Shown piece by piece: positions 22,711 to 32,732 of a stretch of DNA of 64,000 nucleotides. The notes below the pieces were generated by a model. It saw only the letters and a program-made list of their open reading frames with translations, was not told the origin of the DNA and searched no databases. A program made the position numbers and the translations under genes. Source of the DNA: Hormiphora californensis (taxonomy: Eukaryota; Ctenophora; Tentaculata; Cydippida; Pleurobrachiidae); contig CM035353.1 of NCBI GenBank assembly GCA_020137815.1, forward strand, positions 2,372,982-2,436,981, written 5' to 3'. How positions within the stretch are numbered: the first letter of the stretch is position 1; the number at the start of each line of letters is the position of its first letter.

Positions 22711-24229
22711 GGGGGGGGGGGGGGGGGGGGGGCGGCTGAAGTTTTTGAAGTTTTTGAAGTCAACTTCAAAGAGAAACTTAGGGTGGAAAACTTCAAAAAC
22801 TTCAAAAACTTCAAAAACTCATATCTCCTAAACCGTTGAAGATAGGCCCTATGTTGCTTCATAACTCTTATATAGACCCCGCTCGCTCAAATAGACGCAC
22901 GGCGCGCTCAAACAATTTGCACTGGTCTATTGGGCCGTGCACTGCCGTGAGTTTGTGTCTCGATAGACGCACGCCCTCTGACAGATTTGTGTAAAGATCA
23001 CAAAGAATCACTGGAAACACGATAAAATGACATGACAACACAAACAGGGAGTGTTTGTACAACCAAGAGGGAGTGTTTGTACAACCAACTACGCTCTCTG
23101 TCTATATTTGGCGCCGGCCAGTCTGTTGGCAACTGTTCCTCTTGACCCACAATTAACGGTTATCTCTCTCTACATTCCACCCTTTTGAATTGTTAAAACG
23201 ATTGCTACGAGTGTGTAGGAATGTAGAGAGACACTCTGTAGCTTCATTTCCAACTGTTTGACCCGTTTTGTGTGAGCTCTCTGTTTGAGAACCACGTAAA
23301 TTGTGCTTGTTTTGCTTCTAGGTGCCCGCCAGCGGGGTCTATAGAACATAACTCCCTCCCTTGCGTGCAGATATACCTGTAAACCCCTCGCTGACGCTCG
23401 GGATTTACAGGGCTGTAACGCACGGGTCCCTTCGGGACCCGTGCATTACAGCTCAATAGACGCACTGCTCTGCAGTGCGTCTATTGAATAGATGCCCGCG
23501 CGGGAGGGAGTTATGTACTATATAAACTCGAGGCCGCTGATGATTTTGGTGTCCATATTTTTTTCACTACTCCATTAATAAAAAATTTGCATTTTGTGAA
23601 ACTGGCGAAAAGGGTGTGGCCCCAAAAAAAATTTTGAAAATTTACTTCATAGTTTTTAACACTTTCTTAGCGTTTTCTAGGCAATTATTTGAGTTGTAGA
23701 ATGAAAATGAAATCTGTTTTTACAAAAAAAATTAAATTTTTTACACCAAATTTTGCCATGGATTTCATGGCTAGGAATCATTGTAAATATCCTAATTTGT
23801 GGTAGAAAAAGGGCAGCCAAGGACGGATAAAGTTGCCACAATATGTATTAAGCATGAAACTAACCTATACTCGGATTTTTTGAAACTGTCACCCCCGTGA
23901 AATAAAAAATTTGTCATATCTCCGGTTCCTGATAAGATAGAGACTTGAAATTTGGAGGTTCGGAAGAACTTAGCAAGGTCTTCGTAACTTCCAAATTTCA
24001 AGTCTCTATCTCATCAGGAACCGGACTTATCGTCATTTAAAGAAATTTGAAAACTCTAGGGGGGTGACAGTTTCAAAAAATCCGACTTTAAACAAGTGTA
24101 ATAATAGTCACTGATAGCATATAAAAGTAGTTTAGAGTTTTTGAAGTTTTTGAAGTCAACTTCAAAAACTTCAAAAACTCAAAAAGTAGGGCGGAAAACT
24201 TCAAACTTCAAAAACTTCAGCCCCCCCCC
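22711..24229. mobile_element. 1.5-kb hAT-like element with G-run ends
   Basis: Begins with a ~21-bp G-run then GGCTGAAGTTTTTGAAG, and ends CTTCAAAAACTTCAG plus a C-run. CAAAGTGT (8 bp) is directly repeated at both sides (22703-22710 and 24230-24237). GAAGTTTTTGAAGT words recur at both ends. Inside are a ~650-bp segment bounded by CATAACTC/GAGTTATG (22859-23503) and a foldback at 23875-24088. No transposase frame survives. Confidence 0.7.
23875..24088. repeat. Foldback, ~100-bp arms
   Basis: TCGGATTTTTTGAAACTGTCA and GATAGAGACTTGAAATTTGG on the left are mirrored on the right, around a ~15-bp centre near 23975. Nested in the 1.5-kb element. Confidence 0.7.
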
Positions 24230-24237
24230 CAAAGTGT

Positions 24238-24786
24238 CCCAAAACTTGTCATTGTACTTGTCTCACAATATAATACTAGCCAGTAGCCTCCCCTAATCGG
24301 ACGTAGAATGGCCTAGTATAGAAAACTGTAAAATAAAAAAACTCGAAATTTCGAATGTAGTATAATAATAGGTGATCATGATCGGGGGAATCCCACCCAG
24401 GCGATGAGCCCTGTCGACAGAATTCTCGGAAGATTGAAACTTCCTGGAGACATTTAATTTGAAAGCAGGAAAATTGAAATTTGGTTCCATCACCATTTCT
24501 ATTGGGTCACTCTCAATCAGTAACATTCTCCTCCAGTCCATATTGTAGGAAATCGGGGTCTAGGACTGAATGTCGAACGGGCGATAAAACTCAGCTCAAA
24601 AATGTGGCCCTAACCCTAACCCGAACGATAGCCCTAACCATATTAGGAAGACAGTACACAGTAAACTCTTCGTATTTGGCCTAGCGGCCAAATTATCGAG
24701 CTTACACCCTCGGTGATTTATCGTCCGTTCGACTTTTAGTCCGGACCCCGGAAATCGTACCAATAAAAAGAAAATCAGCATGAAAT
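24238..24786. other. Non-coding DNA with an inverted pair
   Basis: GGAAATCGGGGTCTAGGACT (24550) is inverted at about 24740-24757, another foldback. A short CCCTAACCCTAACCC word at 24604 is too brief to be telomeric. No gene seen. Confidence 0.4.
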
Positions 24787-25831
24787 TTGACGTTACTGTC
24801 AAGTGTCAAACTGACTCTGAATGAAATTGGCAGAATGAGGAAGTGATGGAAATATGGTGAGCGATTTGGACAGTTCGAACACAATGTGGACAAGGCGGCC
24901 GAGGATACGAAAAGCAAGTGTCCGTCCAAAAAGCAGGTTCTAATAAACCTAGCCAACGTGGTATGAGACTTGGTACGCCTTAGCTTAATGCCCCGAAAAA
25001 AAAAAACCTAGCCAACGCTGCAGGAAAAATGTTAACTGAAAGATTTGTTGTTTCACACCTACAATCTATCAGTGTCGATTCCAATACGGTCCATCTGAGG
25101 GGGTTGGTGAAGGTAAGTATCCAATGACCATTACTATATAGGGAAGCAATTAGTACCACGTCCACTCCAACAAATATAAGTGCTGAAGATGTAATGAAGA
25201 TCAAGAATCATGTCAAGATGTCTGACCGGTAGGTTACTAACTAATTTCATTAGTCAAATTTAGTGTTTCTCATATATTATATAGATTCATTATCATGATC
25301 GATTAGGCTGGGTGTACTAAATTAACAATTGTTTCTCAGGCAGAGCAGGATCGTACTCCAGACTGCAGTGTGGCCCAAACAGTGTCGCTCGGTACATTAG
25401 GGACGAATTGGTGGCGAGCAAAAGCGTGTTCTTCACATGTAAGGTTGTCAACTTCAAAGACAAAAGGGTCCTTCCCCGCCCCATTATGTTTTGCCATGAT
25501 GTCCCAGGATGCCAGGCGCAGCGGTGAAATATAGGTAATATTGGACAGACTGTGGGTGTTCAGAAATTAGAGAAAATAGCTCCCCCAATAACCAATTACA
25601 CTCTCTCCTACCAGACTGTTGTTGAAGTAGTGGTCAGAGAGCAATTTATCACCCATTACCTTTTTCAGACTCAAAGTCATTACAGGACGAGCAGAAAATT
25701 CCGATTGGACTACTGAAGAGCTGACGTTGAGCTTCAAGCAAACCGATTCACCAATCGAGTTATTCAGTTACACGGAAGCGGTTGTTAAGGCACATAGAAC
25801 TCAACTTCCCCGTCTGATAGAAGGAGACTAG
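24787..25831 (+). pseudogene. Decayed multi-exon gene of unknown family
   Basis: Exons about 24787-25107, 25142-25230, 25342-~25528 and 25671-25831 (TAG) can be followed by frame: ...KYGERFGQFEHNVDKAAED, LTERFVVSHLQSISVDS, AGSYSRLQCGPNSVARYIRD, CQAQR joined to LKVITGRAENSDWTTEEL. The first exon has an in-frame TGA at 24844 and is cut by a 45-bp insertion at 24959-25003 that introduces a stop. The first splice is also out of phase by one. No domain is recognised. The clean intron structure shows that it was a real gene; the defects indicate loss of function, unless some come from the assembly. Confidence 0.55.
24959..25003 (+). mobile_element. Miniature poly(A)-tailed retroposed insertion in an exon
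   Basis: A 45-bp insert beginning TGGTATGAGACTTGGTACGC and ending in an A-run is flanked by a perfect 14-bp direct repeat AAACCTAGCCAACG (24945-24958 and 25004-25017). Poly(A) plus a long variable target duplication is the signature of LINE-type target-primed insertion. Removing insert and one repeat restores a continuous reading frame. The source RNA was not identified. Confidence 0.75.
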
Positions 25832-26392
25832 GATGAACATAGAAACTTAATAGTAATAATAACCTAACACTACTCAACACTCTGGGATCAGAAATATCAT
25901 GTTACTATATCACGTGGCAGGAGACACATATCATCCACCTAACATTTGTAAACAGGAAATAATAAAACAACCACCAAGTACTTTTGGAAACAAAGTGGTC
26001 ATCTGGACAGGTACAGGTATCAGAAAGAACGGATCAGATCATTTCCAAATCACATTTCTTATTATTATATTATCAAGGAAAGGAACAAAGAATCCCAAAC
26101 TAATAAAAAGGAAAAGTTAAGTTATGCTTTAATTAATAGTAATAAGAATAATAATAGGGGGGAAGAAAAAATATGGGATGGATGGGGCCACTGGATAAGC
26201 TTGCAAAAATTGCTGCCGAGGAAGGCTAACGACCAATATAAGGCTTTCGATTCGGAAGTCGAAACATAATTCATAAACCTTTCATAATAATTGATCATAA
26301 TAATTATATTATAATTGATCGAATAACCAAAATAGCACCCCTAATGTAAATCGTAATAATGAGACGCCCTCTCTATTTTAGCCAAGACAGTA
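25832..26392. other. Intergenic DNA before the LTR element
   Basis: AT-rich; small frames without support. AATAAA-like words near 26104 could end the decayed gene. The last bases, GCCAAGACAGTA, abut the 5' LTR. Confidence 0.4.
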
Positions 26393-26639
26393 TGTTGAGA
26401 TGTGTCATCACAACAGTAAACACGTGTTGCGGGAATACGCCACGTAGGCAGGAATACGCCGTTGTTTTGTCTGCGTAGCAGACATAACAAACCCCAGCAA
26501 CCCTGGTTATAAGGGAGACCCCGGCGAGGGGAAACTAGATTTTATATCGCCACGTATTTTACATTCTAAAACCGTATCCAACTATTTCTCTTTGTTCCCT
26601 ACCAACGGTTCACCCACGTCACCCCGAACACTTTTATCA
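26393..26639 (+). repeat. 5' LTR
   Basis: 247 bp, TGTTGAGATG...TTTTATCA. Contains TTATAAG-like and TTTATATCG words that could serve as core promoter. It differs from the 3' LTR only at 26526 (G) against 36659 (T). Confidence 0.95.
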
Positions 26640-26641
26640 AG

Positions 26642-26659
26642 TGGAGCCTGATCGTCATC
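26642..26659 (+). other. Candidate primer-binding site
   Basis: TGGAGCCTGATCGTCATC starts 2 nt after the 5' LTR, where a tRNA primer would pair; TGG matches a CCA end. I could not match it to a particular tRNA. Confidence 0.4.
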
Positions 26660-26693
26660 GAACATCGACCCAGCTCTACCGACAACCGACATC

Positions 26694-27800
26694 ATGGGAG
26701 ACGACAACCAGCTAACCAAGGTAAGTGAGACAATAGACAGTCAGCTAGGCAAGCTAAATCTGGAAGAAGATTTATCTAGGGCAGATATCTCTAGAATTAT
26801 TAAATTGGATAAGTTTAAAGTAGGAGAAAGTTTCGCAACATTTTGCGATAAATTTATAATACAGGTAGCAATTGCAGGGTTGAGAACACCCGATCTCCAC
26901 CTTTTGTTCCTTCAAGCGCTCGATAATGAAACGTTCGGCAACTTGAAAATAGAGGCGGAAAAGCTCTCAGACCGTGAAAAAGCGGATCCAAAATTGTTTT
27001 GCGAGAGGTTCAAAAGCATAGTTTACGGCGATAGCGACAGTAAGATTTTCCTGCAGCAGGAAGTTTTTGATTGCAAGCAGAAAAATGCAGAAACTATTGC
27101 AGAATATGTCGCACGATTGAGAGGTAAAGCGGATATTGCGTACGACAATCGAAAAGATGCCGAAATCGCTTGCTTCTTTTCATTTAGAAAGAACCTGGCA
27201 GACAGGACATTACTCAGAAAGCTGAAAGAAGCTGCCCCTATGACTTTTGATGAGGCCGTGAAACGGGCCAAGCTTTTAGAAACGGTAGCACTAGAAGAAA
27301 CAGCCAATACCGTCCCTATTCTGAAACAAGAAACGGTAACATTTGAACCTGGTAAGGGAGAACGTGAACAGCATGAGAGAATGAGAAGAGATGAGACCCC
27401 ATATCCTGAAAGAAGGAGAAGAGATTCGAGAGAGAGATCACCATACTCCGAAAGAAGGAGGAGAGATTCAAAGGACAATTCGTTCCGTGATGGACGGAAT
27501 GATTCCCGCAGTAGAGAGAGAGGATCTAGAAACGGATCTGACTACAGGTCGGGTAGACCTTCGTATAGGAATCGATCTTTATCTAGAGATCGTTCTTCAT
27601 CCCGAGGTTACTCGAGAAATAGGAGTAGAGAATCTAGGGATCGTTCTTCATCTCGAGGTTACTCGGGAAATAGGAACAGAGATGCATCTCGAGAAAAATC
27701 GAGAGAATATAAGCCAAGAAATTGGAGCTCAAACAATGTAATTTGTTGGAAATGTGACAGGCGAGGTCATTACCAAAACCAATGTCCTGATTTAAACTAG
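26694..27800 (+). CDS. gag: Gag polyprotein
   Basis: 368 codons from an ATG 55 nt after the 5' LTR. The N-terminal two thirds is an alpha-helical capsid-like region of the retrotransposon Gag type (FATFCDKFIIQV, ESFATF...; ...NAETIAEYVARLRGKADIAY). Residues ~222-345 are an Arg/Ser/Asp-rich, SR-protein-like tail with repeated RRRDSRERS and RDRSSSRGYS words. A CCHC zinc knuckle CWKCDRRGHYQNQC lies at ~351-364 and would bind genomic RNA. Codon 9 (AAG) is followed by GTAAGT, a consensus splice donor. The frame ends at TAG 27798-27800, directly after the TTTAAAC frameshift heptamer. It would assemble the particle shell in the cytoplasm. Confidence 0.9.
   Translation: MGDDNQLTKVSETIDSQLGKLNLEEDLSRADISRIIKLDKFKVGESFATFCDKFIIQVAIAGLRTPDLHLLFLQALDNETFGNLKIEAEKLSDREKADPKLFCERFKSIVYGDSDSKIFLQQEVFDCKQKNAETIAEYVARLRGKADIAYDNRKDAEIACFFSFRKNLADRTLLRKLKEAAPMTFDEAVKRAKLLETVALEETANTVPILKQETVTFEPGKGEREQHERMRRDETPYPERRRRDSRERSPYSERRRRDSKDNSFRDGRNDSRSRERGSRNGSDYRSGRPSYRNRSLSRDRSSSRGYSRNRSRESRDRSSSRGYSGNRNRDASREKSREYKPRNWSSNNVICWKCDRRGHYQNQCPDLN
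26715..26729 (+). promoter_or_regulatory. Consensus splice donor inside gag codon 9/10
   Basis: ACCAAG|GTAAGTGAG, cut after 26720. It matches the metazoan donor consensus at every core position. An exon from the 5' LTR to here would carry the gag ATG and exactly nine codons (phase 0), so acceptors downstream in frame would give proteins starting with the gag leader. Confidence 0.6.
27791..27797 (+). promoter_or_regulatory. Programmed -1 frameshift site (T TTA AAC)
   Basis: The heptamer T TTA AAC is in the right register relative to gag (codons TTA, AAC) and is followed at once by the gag stop TAG. Slippage by -1 enters the pol frame, which is open from here to 32539; the nearest upstream stop in that frame is TGA at 27788-27790, so the overlap is as short as possible. 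UUUAAAC is one of the most efficient known slippery sequences. A 6-bp stem (27822-27837) lies downstream but perhaps too far to be the stimulator. Confidence 0.85.
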
Positions 27801-30800
27801 AGATTGATTGTGCTAACCAAGGGTTTGTTTCCAAACCTGAAAAACGGGAAATACCGAGAAAAATCACCGTAGAGGCACAACCAGTGAGAGCTCAGAAAGG
27901 GGCTGAAATACTAGTACATGCAGCAATAGAGGGTTATCAAGTGAATGCGCTTTTGGATACAGGAGCTGCAATCAGTCTCATATCGTCCAGAATTTTGGAA
28001 CAAGTTAATTGTGAGGGGAGACTTCACAGTACAAACCGCAGAATATGTGGACTATCCAAAGTAGAAATACCAGTAAGGGGAGAGATTGAATTGAGTATCT
28101 CAATCGCAGGTGCAGAAACAATGCACACATTTGTCGTAGTAGATTCACTTTCAGACGATGTACTAGTGGGTACTGACGTTATGTCAAGCCTTAATATGCA
28201 TTTATTAATGGATAAAAGGTGCATTACCACTCCCTTCGGAAAGACGAAGTTTTTTGATTTTCCGAGAAAATTGGAAAAACGGGTGAAAGTTAAACTCGCT
28301 AAATCAATAGAGATTCCTCCGAACTCTATTGTCTACCTGAAAGGAAAGGTTCATAATAATTATAAAAACGCTAATTATCGAGCGGTTATGATAGGGAATA
28401 AACAAATCCCATCTAATGTCGGAGTTTCTATTGGTAATACAATAGTACATACACACAAGGGTATTATTCCTGTCATGTGTGTAAACCCTTTCTCACAGAG
28501 TATAAAACTGTGGAAACATAGGGTTGTCGGGCATCTAGAACCGTTAGCACAAGACACTGTTATTAGGGGAATTAGGGAATATTCCGAGGAATATGATCCT
28601 AAAATTAACCGTACAAGGTTACCCCATGCCGAACCGGAAGAGGTTACCCGAGAAAAGGGTAGATGGGATGATATTGAGCGACTGTATACAGAACTCAAGA
28701 TCGGTGAAATAAATATCCCTGAAAAAGAGAAGATAGAGCTAAAATCCTTAATCAGGGAGTATTCTCATTGTTTCTCTCGTCACAAGTTTGATTTGGGGGA
28801 GGCAAGCTTCTATGAAGCTGGACTCACCCTAAAACATGACTATGTGGCCAAGTGGGTACCATCGAGGGAAATGCCTCACAAACTAAAGCCGTATATGGAT
28901 AAAGAGATTGAAAACCTGGAAAAATCGGGTCAGATCGAACCATGTCAGTACAGCTTATGGAATAGTCCAGTATTTTTGGTGAAAAAACCAGGAGCCGAGG
29001 ACAATAATTTCAGAATGGTACAGGATCTTCGACAACTCAATGGGGAAACACTCCCAGATAATTTTGAGTTACCGAAGATACGAGATCTGATGGATAAAAT
29101 GACAGAATGTGAAGTTCTTTCGTCATTTGATTACTCCAAAAGTTTCACGCAAATCCGCATGAACGAGGAGAGTAGACCTCTAACTGCATTCAGTTATGGC
29201 GGCAAGAGGTATCAATTTGCCAGAATGGTGATGGGCCAGACATCATCATCTAGTTCATTTGCTAGAGCCATGATGATGCTGTTCAGTAAAGTACCTTTCA
29301 ACTCATTAGTCTGTTTCATCGATGACATAATGATTGGAAGTCGAACAGTGGCTGAACACATTAAACGTCTTCGTTTTGTTTTAGCACGGTTATCTTGGGG
29401 AAACCTCAAGATTAATCCTGCGAAAACTCAACTACTGCGTAGCAGTGTTAAGTTTTTGGGCCACATTGTGTCTAAGAATGGATTGCAAATAGATCCGAAA
29501 CGAATGGAAGCTATCCAGAGACTGGAAGCACCCAAGAGCACGAAACACCTAATGAAACTATTAGGATGTTTGGGCTACAACCGAAATTTTGTACCAGGTT
29601 ATAGCACAATAGCAGCACCACTGTATCAACTCCTGAAAAAGGGTACACGATTTAAGTGGACAGAAACTCACTCAAAAGCCTTCAAGAGGCTGAAAAAACT
29701 CATCTGTTCAGCACCGGCATTGGCGGTTCCGAATACAGATGATCCGCACGAATCCTATGAACTTACTATTGACAGTAGTAATATAGGGCACGGAGCGACG
29801 CTCACACAGTTGAATAACCTGGAAAGAAGGGTTATTTCTTATTGGTCTAAGGCAGTACCTGCCCACCAGCGCAAGTTCGGTGCTAGTAGACTGGAATTTT
29901 TAGGGCTCTGTCATGCCCTGAAACATTTCCGAGTTTACCTGGCGGGAACAAAGTTTGTTGTGAAAACAGACTGCGCAGCATTATTGAATTTAAAGACCAT
30001 GTTCCGAAAAGAGGACAGTTACATCCATCGAAAGATGGCGGAGCTACAACAATATAACTTCAAAATTATTCACATTGATGGCAAATCAATGGATATGCAA
30101 ATGACGGATTATCTAAGCCGTCACCCAGTAAAGGAGCAATATTCCACTGGGACACAAACTGAAGCAAGTCAAGGTCTACAAGAGACAATTCGAAGGGTTA
30201 TTACCCAGGAAACGGATAAAACTAACCCGGTAACTTTGAATTGTATCAAAGATAACTACCAATATGACAGAACATTGTCTGAGGTAATAGAGTGGTTAGA
30301 GAGGGATGAAAAACCCAAAATAAGTTCCACAATGTCTGAGGAACTGAAACATTACTGGAAAACATTCGAGCTTCTCGAGTGGCAAGATGGTATTTTATAC
30401 CGGAAATTTAACGATGCCAAGGATCCGAAAAAGGATAGGAATTTAATGGTGATAGCGGGTACGCTAATTGAGAGAGTATTATATACCTCTCATAACGTGA
30501 AGGGCCATACTGGGCCTGAGAACACGCTAGAAATAATGCAGAGAAAGTATTATTTCTATCACCAGCGAAAACAAGCCAAGTTATACTGTAGAGCTTGTTT
30601 GGAGTGTGCACGTGGGAAACAACCACATGCATTTGGGAAAGCTCCAATGAAACCGATAGTTTATGGTGAATTTAACCAGTGTATATCTATCGATTATTTG
30701 GAATGGAGTAAAAAGCCCAACCGTAGAGGTTATACCTGTATCCTAACTATCACCGATATGGCTACCAATTATTTGGTGGCAGTACCGATGAAAAGCACAG

Positions 30801-32539
30801 GTGCAGAAGAGGCCATAAAAGCTATATTACAACGCTGGATTCTAGTGTTTGGAGCACCTAAAGCATGTTTACATGACTTAGGTAGTGCTTTTATGAGCAA
30901 CTTGTTTAAATCCATGCTGGAACAATTCCGAATTAAGGATAAGCATGGCGTGGCTTGGAAATGCTCAACCAATGCAAGAGCGGAGAGCTCGAACAAGCGA
31001 ATGAATACAACAATTCGCACCTGTCTGAATAAGACAGAACAAGACAATTTCGATCTACACATAGGTTCAATTGTCTTTGCACTGAATTCAATTCGCTCAG
31101 GAAGCACGGGTTATACTCCCAACTTCCTAGTCTTCGGAAGAGAAGTAAGAGCGCCATCTGATCTCTTTATACAGAGCGCGAATGCAGATCAGCGTCTGGG
31201 TAGCATTGACCAGCACGCTTGGAATTTGTATAAAACAATAAAAGCATCTACGCGGGCAGCGGTAGAAAGCAAGGCTGAAAAGGTCAAGTATATGAAAAAT
31301 CATTATGATAAAGGGGTTAAGGGACCCAAATTTGAGGCAGGAGATCAATGTTTGTTAATCATTGAACCGGCCAGACATAAATGGCAGCCCAGATTCCACG
31401 GGCCGTACAAAGTGCTGGAGAAACAAACCGAGCACAACTATATAGTTCAGGTCGGGGACACTAGAAAAATAGTGAATATGTCAAAAATGAAAAAGTATAC
31501 TGCAAACAGGTATACTAAGGAGAGTATCTCTCCAACACCTCCGGCTGAAAAAGCAAAAACGGCAAGCTTTAGTAACAAAAAGCGATGCAATGCAATTAGG
31601 AGTGATTCATCTTCCGAAGAAGGAATTGATATTCACCCCATGATTACTAGGAGGAAAGCTCGGACCAGAGCAGAGAAAAGGGGAGAAAAAATCCCGCCGG
31701 AGTCGTTCGGATCAGAGGTGGCTACACCACCAGAAAGATCTGAATCTGAATCGGGGGGAATACCCCGAAATGTATCTGAATCAGATAAACTCGAAGGGCA
31801 GCACTTTGTAGAACCTGAAACTGCGATCAACGAAACGGTGAGAGAGCCACAGCGGCAAGACGTTTCAGCAGTGGAAGATTCGCGTGTGGACCCGACACAA
31901 TCAGATTCAGACAGATCAGAGGTTGCTATACCCCGGGAAAGATCTGAATCAGAAAATTCGGGAGAAAGATCTCGCATTAGATCTGAATCAGAAAAATCCG
32001 GGCGAACACCCCGTGTAAGATCTGAATCAGAAAAATCTGACGGGCAATACTGTGCAGAATCTCAAATTGCAATGAATGAAACGTTGACAGAGCCACAGCG
32101 GCAAGTCGTTTCAGCAGCAGAAGATTCATTCATGAGCGCAGTGTCAGATCAGGAGGAAGAAGGTCAGGAAATGACTGAAAATCCTGAACTAGCTAGCAAC
32201 GCGGAACAGCTTGTTCCGGAAAGGGCTAGCTCGAGCAGAAATGAGGGCTCAGAAACGGGGGGAGAAGGATCTTCTAGTACAGAACTTCCTAAAAGTGTCA
32301 GCAGAGGCACAAATCCCAAGAAACCCGGTCAACCTCCATGTGCCACCATGTCACTAGGTGCCTATATGAAAAAGAGTATGAAAAAAGACCGAAAAAAGTT
32401 AGCGAATATGTTGTCGGGAAATTCGAGTACTCCTGAGAAAGGGAAGAAGCCCGAAACTGGACCTAGGTCAGCCAAGGCAGGCAGACCGCTTAGAGAGAAG
32501 GTCGAGAAACCTGATCGTTTTGGTTACAAACCAACCTAA
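27797..32539 (+). CDS. pol: Pol polyprotein (protease, RT, RNase H, integrase), made by frameshift
   Basis: About 1,580 codons in the -1 frame of gag with no suitable ATG at its head. Aspartic protease: LLDTGA (Asp at 27956). Reverse transcriptase: FRMVQDLRQLN, SSFDYSKSFTQI and FIDD at 29315-29326 (FIDD in place of YxDD). RNase H: LTIDSS (Asp at 29771), RLEFLGLCHAL, VKTDCAALL. Integrase: an HHCC zinc finger at 30488-30610, then the catalytic triad Asp 30692, Asp 30875 and Glu 30983, with exactly 35 residues between the last two (DD35E). A GPY/F-like module (RFHGPYKVLEK) is near 31395. After it comes an unusual ~340-residue tail rich in Ser/Glu with RSESEKS repeats. It copies RNA into DNA and inserts it. 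All key residues visible are intact. Confidence 0.93.
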   Translation, partial: LEIDCANQGFVSKPEKREIPRKITVEAQPVRAQKGAEILVHAAIEGYQVNALLDTGAAISLISSRILEQVNCEGRLHSTNRRICGLSKVEIPVRGEIELSISIAGAETMHTFVVVDSLSDDVLVGTDVMSSLNMHLLMDKRCITTPFGKTKFFDFPRKLEKRVKVKLAKSIEIPPNSIVYLKGKVHNNYKNANYRAVMIGNKQIPSNVGVSIGNTIVHTHKGIIPVMCVNPFSQSIKLWKHRVVGHLEPLAQDTVIRGIREYSEEYDPKINRTRLPHAEPEEVTREKGRWDDIERLYTELKIGEINIPEKEKIELKSLIREYSHCFSRHKFDLGEASFYEAGLTLKHDYVAKWVPSREMPHKLKPYMDKEIENLEKSGQIEPCQYSLWNSPVFLVKKPGAEDNNFRMVQDLRQLNGETLPDNFELPKIRDLMDKMTECEVLSSFDYSKSFTQIRMNEESRPLTAFSYGGKRYQFARMVMGQTSSSSSFARAMMMLFSKVPFNSLVCFIDDIMIGSRTVAEHIKRLRFVLARLSWGNLKINPAKTQLLRSSVKFLGHIVSKNGLQIDPKRMEAIQRLEAPKSTKHLMKLLGCLGYNRNFVPGYSTIAAPLYQLLKKGTRFKWTETHSKAFKRLKKLICSAPALAVPNTDDPHESYELTIDSSNIGHGATLTQLNNLERRVISYWSKAVPAHQRKFGASRLEFLGLCHALKHFRVYLAGTKFVVKTDCAALLNLKTMFRKEDSYIHRKMAELQQYNFKIIHIDGKSMDMQMTDYLSRHPVKEQYSTGTQTEASQGLQETIRRVITQETDKTNPVTLNCIKDNYQYDRTLSEVIEWLERDEKPKISSTMSEELKHYWKTFELLEWQDGILYRKFNDAKDPKKDRNLMVIAGTLIERVLYTSHNVKGHTGPENTLEIMQRKYYFYHQRKQAKLYCRACLECARGKQPHAFGKAPMKPIVYGEFNQCISIDYLEWSKKPNRRGYTCILTITDMATNYLVAVPMKSTGAEEAIKAILQRWILVFGAPKACLHDLGSAFMSNLFKSMLEQFRIKDKHGVAWKCSTNARAESSNKRMNTTIRTCLNKTEQDNFDLHIGSIVFALNSIRSGSTGYTPNFLVFGREVRAPSDLFIQSANADQRLGSIDQHAWNLYKTIKASTRAAVESKAEKVKYMKNHYDKGVKGPKFEAGDQCLLIIEPARHKWQPRFHGPYKVLEKQTEHNYIVQVGDTRKIVNMSKMKKYTANRYTKESISPTPPAEKAKTASFSNKKRCNAIRSDSSSEEGIDIHPMITRRKARTRAEKRGEKIPPESFGSEVATPPERSESESGGIPRNVSESDKLEGQHFVEPETAINETVREPQRQDVSAVEDSRVDPTQSDSDRSEVAIPRERSESENSGERSRIRSESEKSGRTPRVRSESEKSDGQYCAESQIAMNETLTEPQRQVVSAAEDSFMSAVSDQEEEGQEMTENPELASNAEQLVPERASSSRNEGSETGGEGSSSTELPKSVSRGTNPKKPGQPPCATMSLGAYMKKSMKKDRKKLANMLSGNSSTPEKGKKPETGPRSAKAGRPLREKVEKPDRFGYKPT

Positions 32540-32701
32540 CAGTTGAAGACACTGTGTGAATCTCAAACAACGAGATGTAAAGGTGCCGAATAGTTACCTG
32601 GTTGGAGATCAGAAGGCGAAGTGCACGTCGCTGTGATTTAAGTATCATTGATCACCAAGTTTGACAGGTCAAAAAACCGGCATAGCGGTAGTTCTCGTTC
32701 C

Positions 32702-32732
32702 TTCTAACCGAAATTTCTTGCTAGCCCAGGCA
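32702..32732 (+). promoter_or_regulatory. Predicted splice acceptor for the env-like mRNA
   Basis: CTTCTAAC (branch-point-like) is followed by a pyrimidine-rich stretch and CCCAG ending at 32729. The exon would begin GCA then the env ATG at 32733. Joined to the donor at 26720 the reading frame is kept (phase 0). Confidence 0.55.

Noticed and set aside
27822-27837. Stem-loop GGTTTG-TTTC-CAAACC as the frameshift stimulator
   Set aside because: It starts 25 nt after the slippery site, beyond the usual 5-9 nt, and is short. A longer pseudoknot could not be excluded by eye.
32661-32732. Upstream extension of the env-like frame from a TTG
   Set aside because: A eukaryotic start is expected at ATG 32733, which begins a good signal peptide directly after a predicted acceptor.
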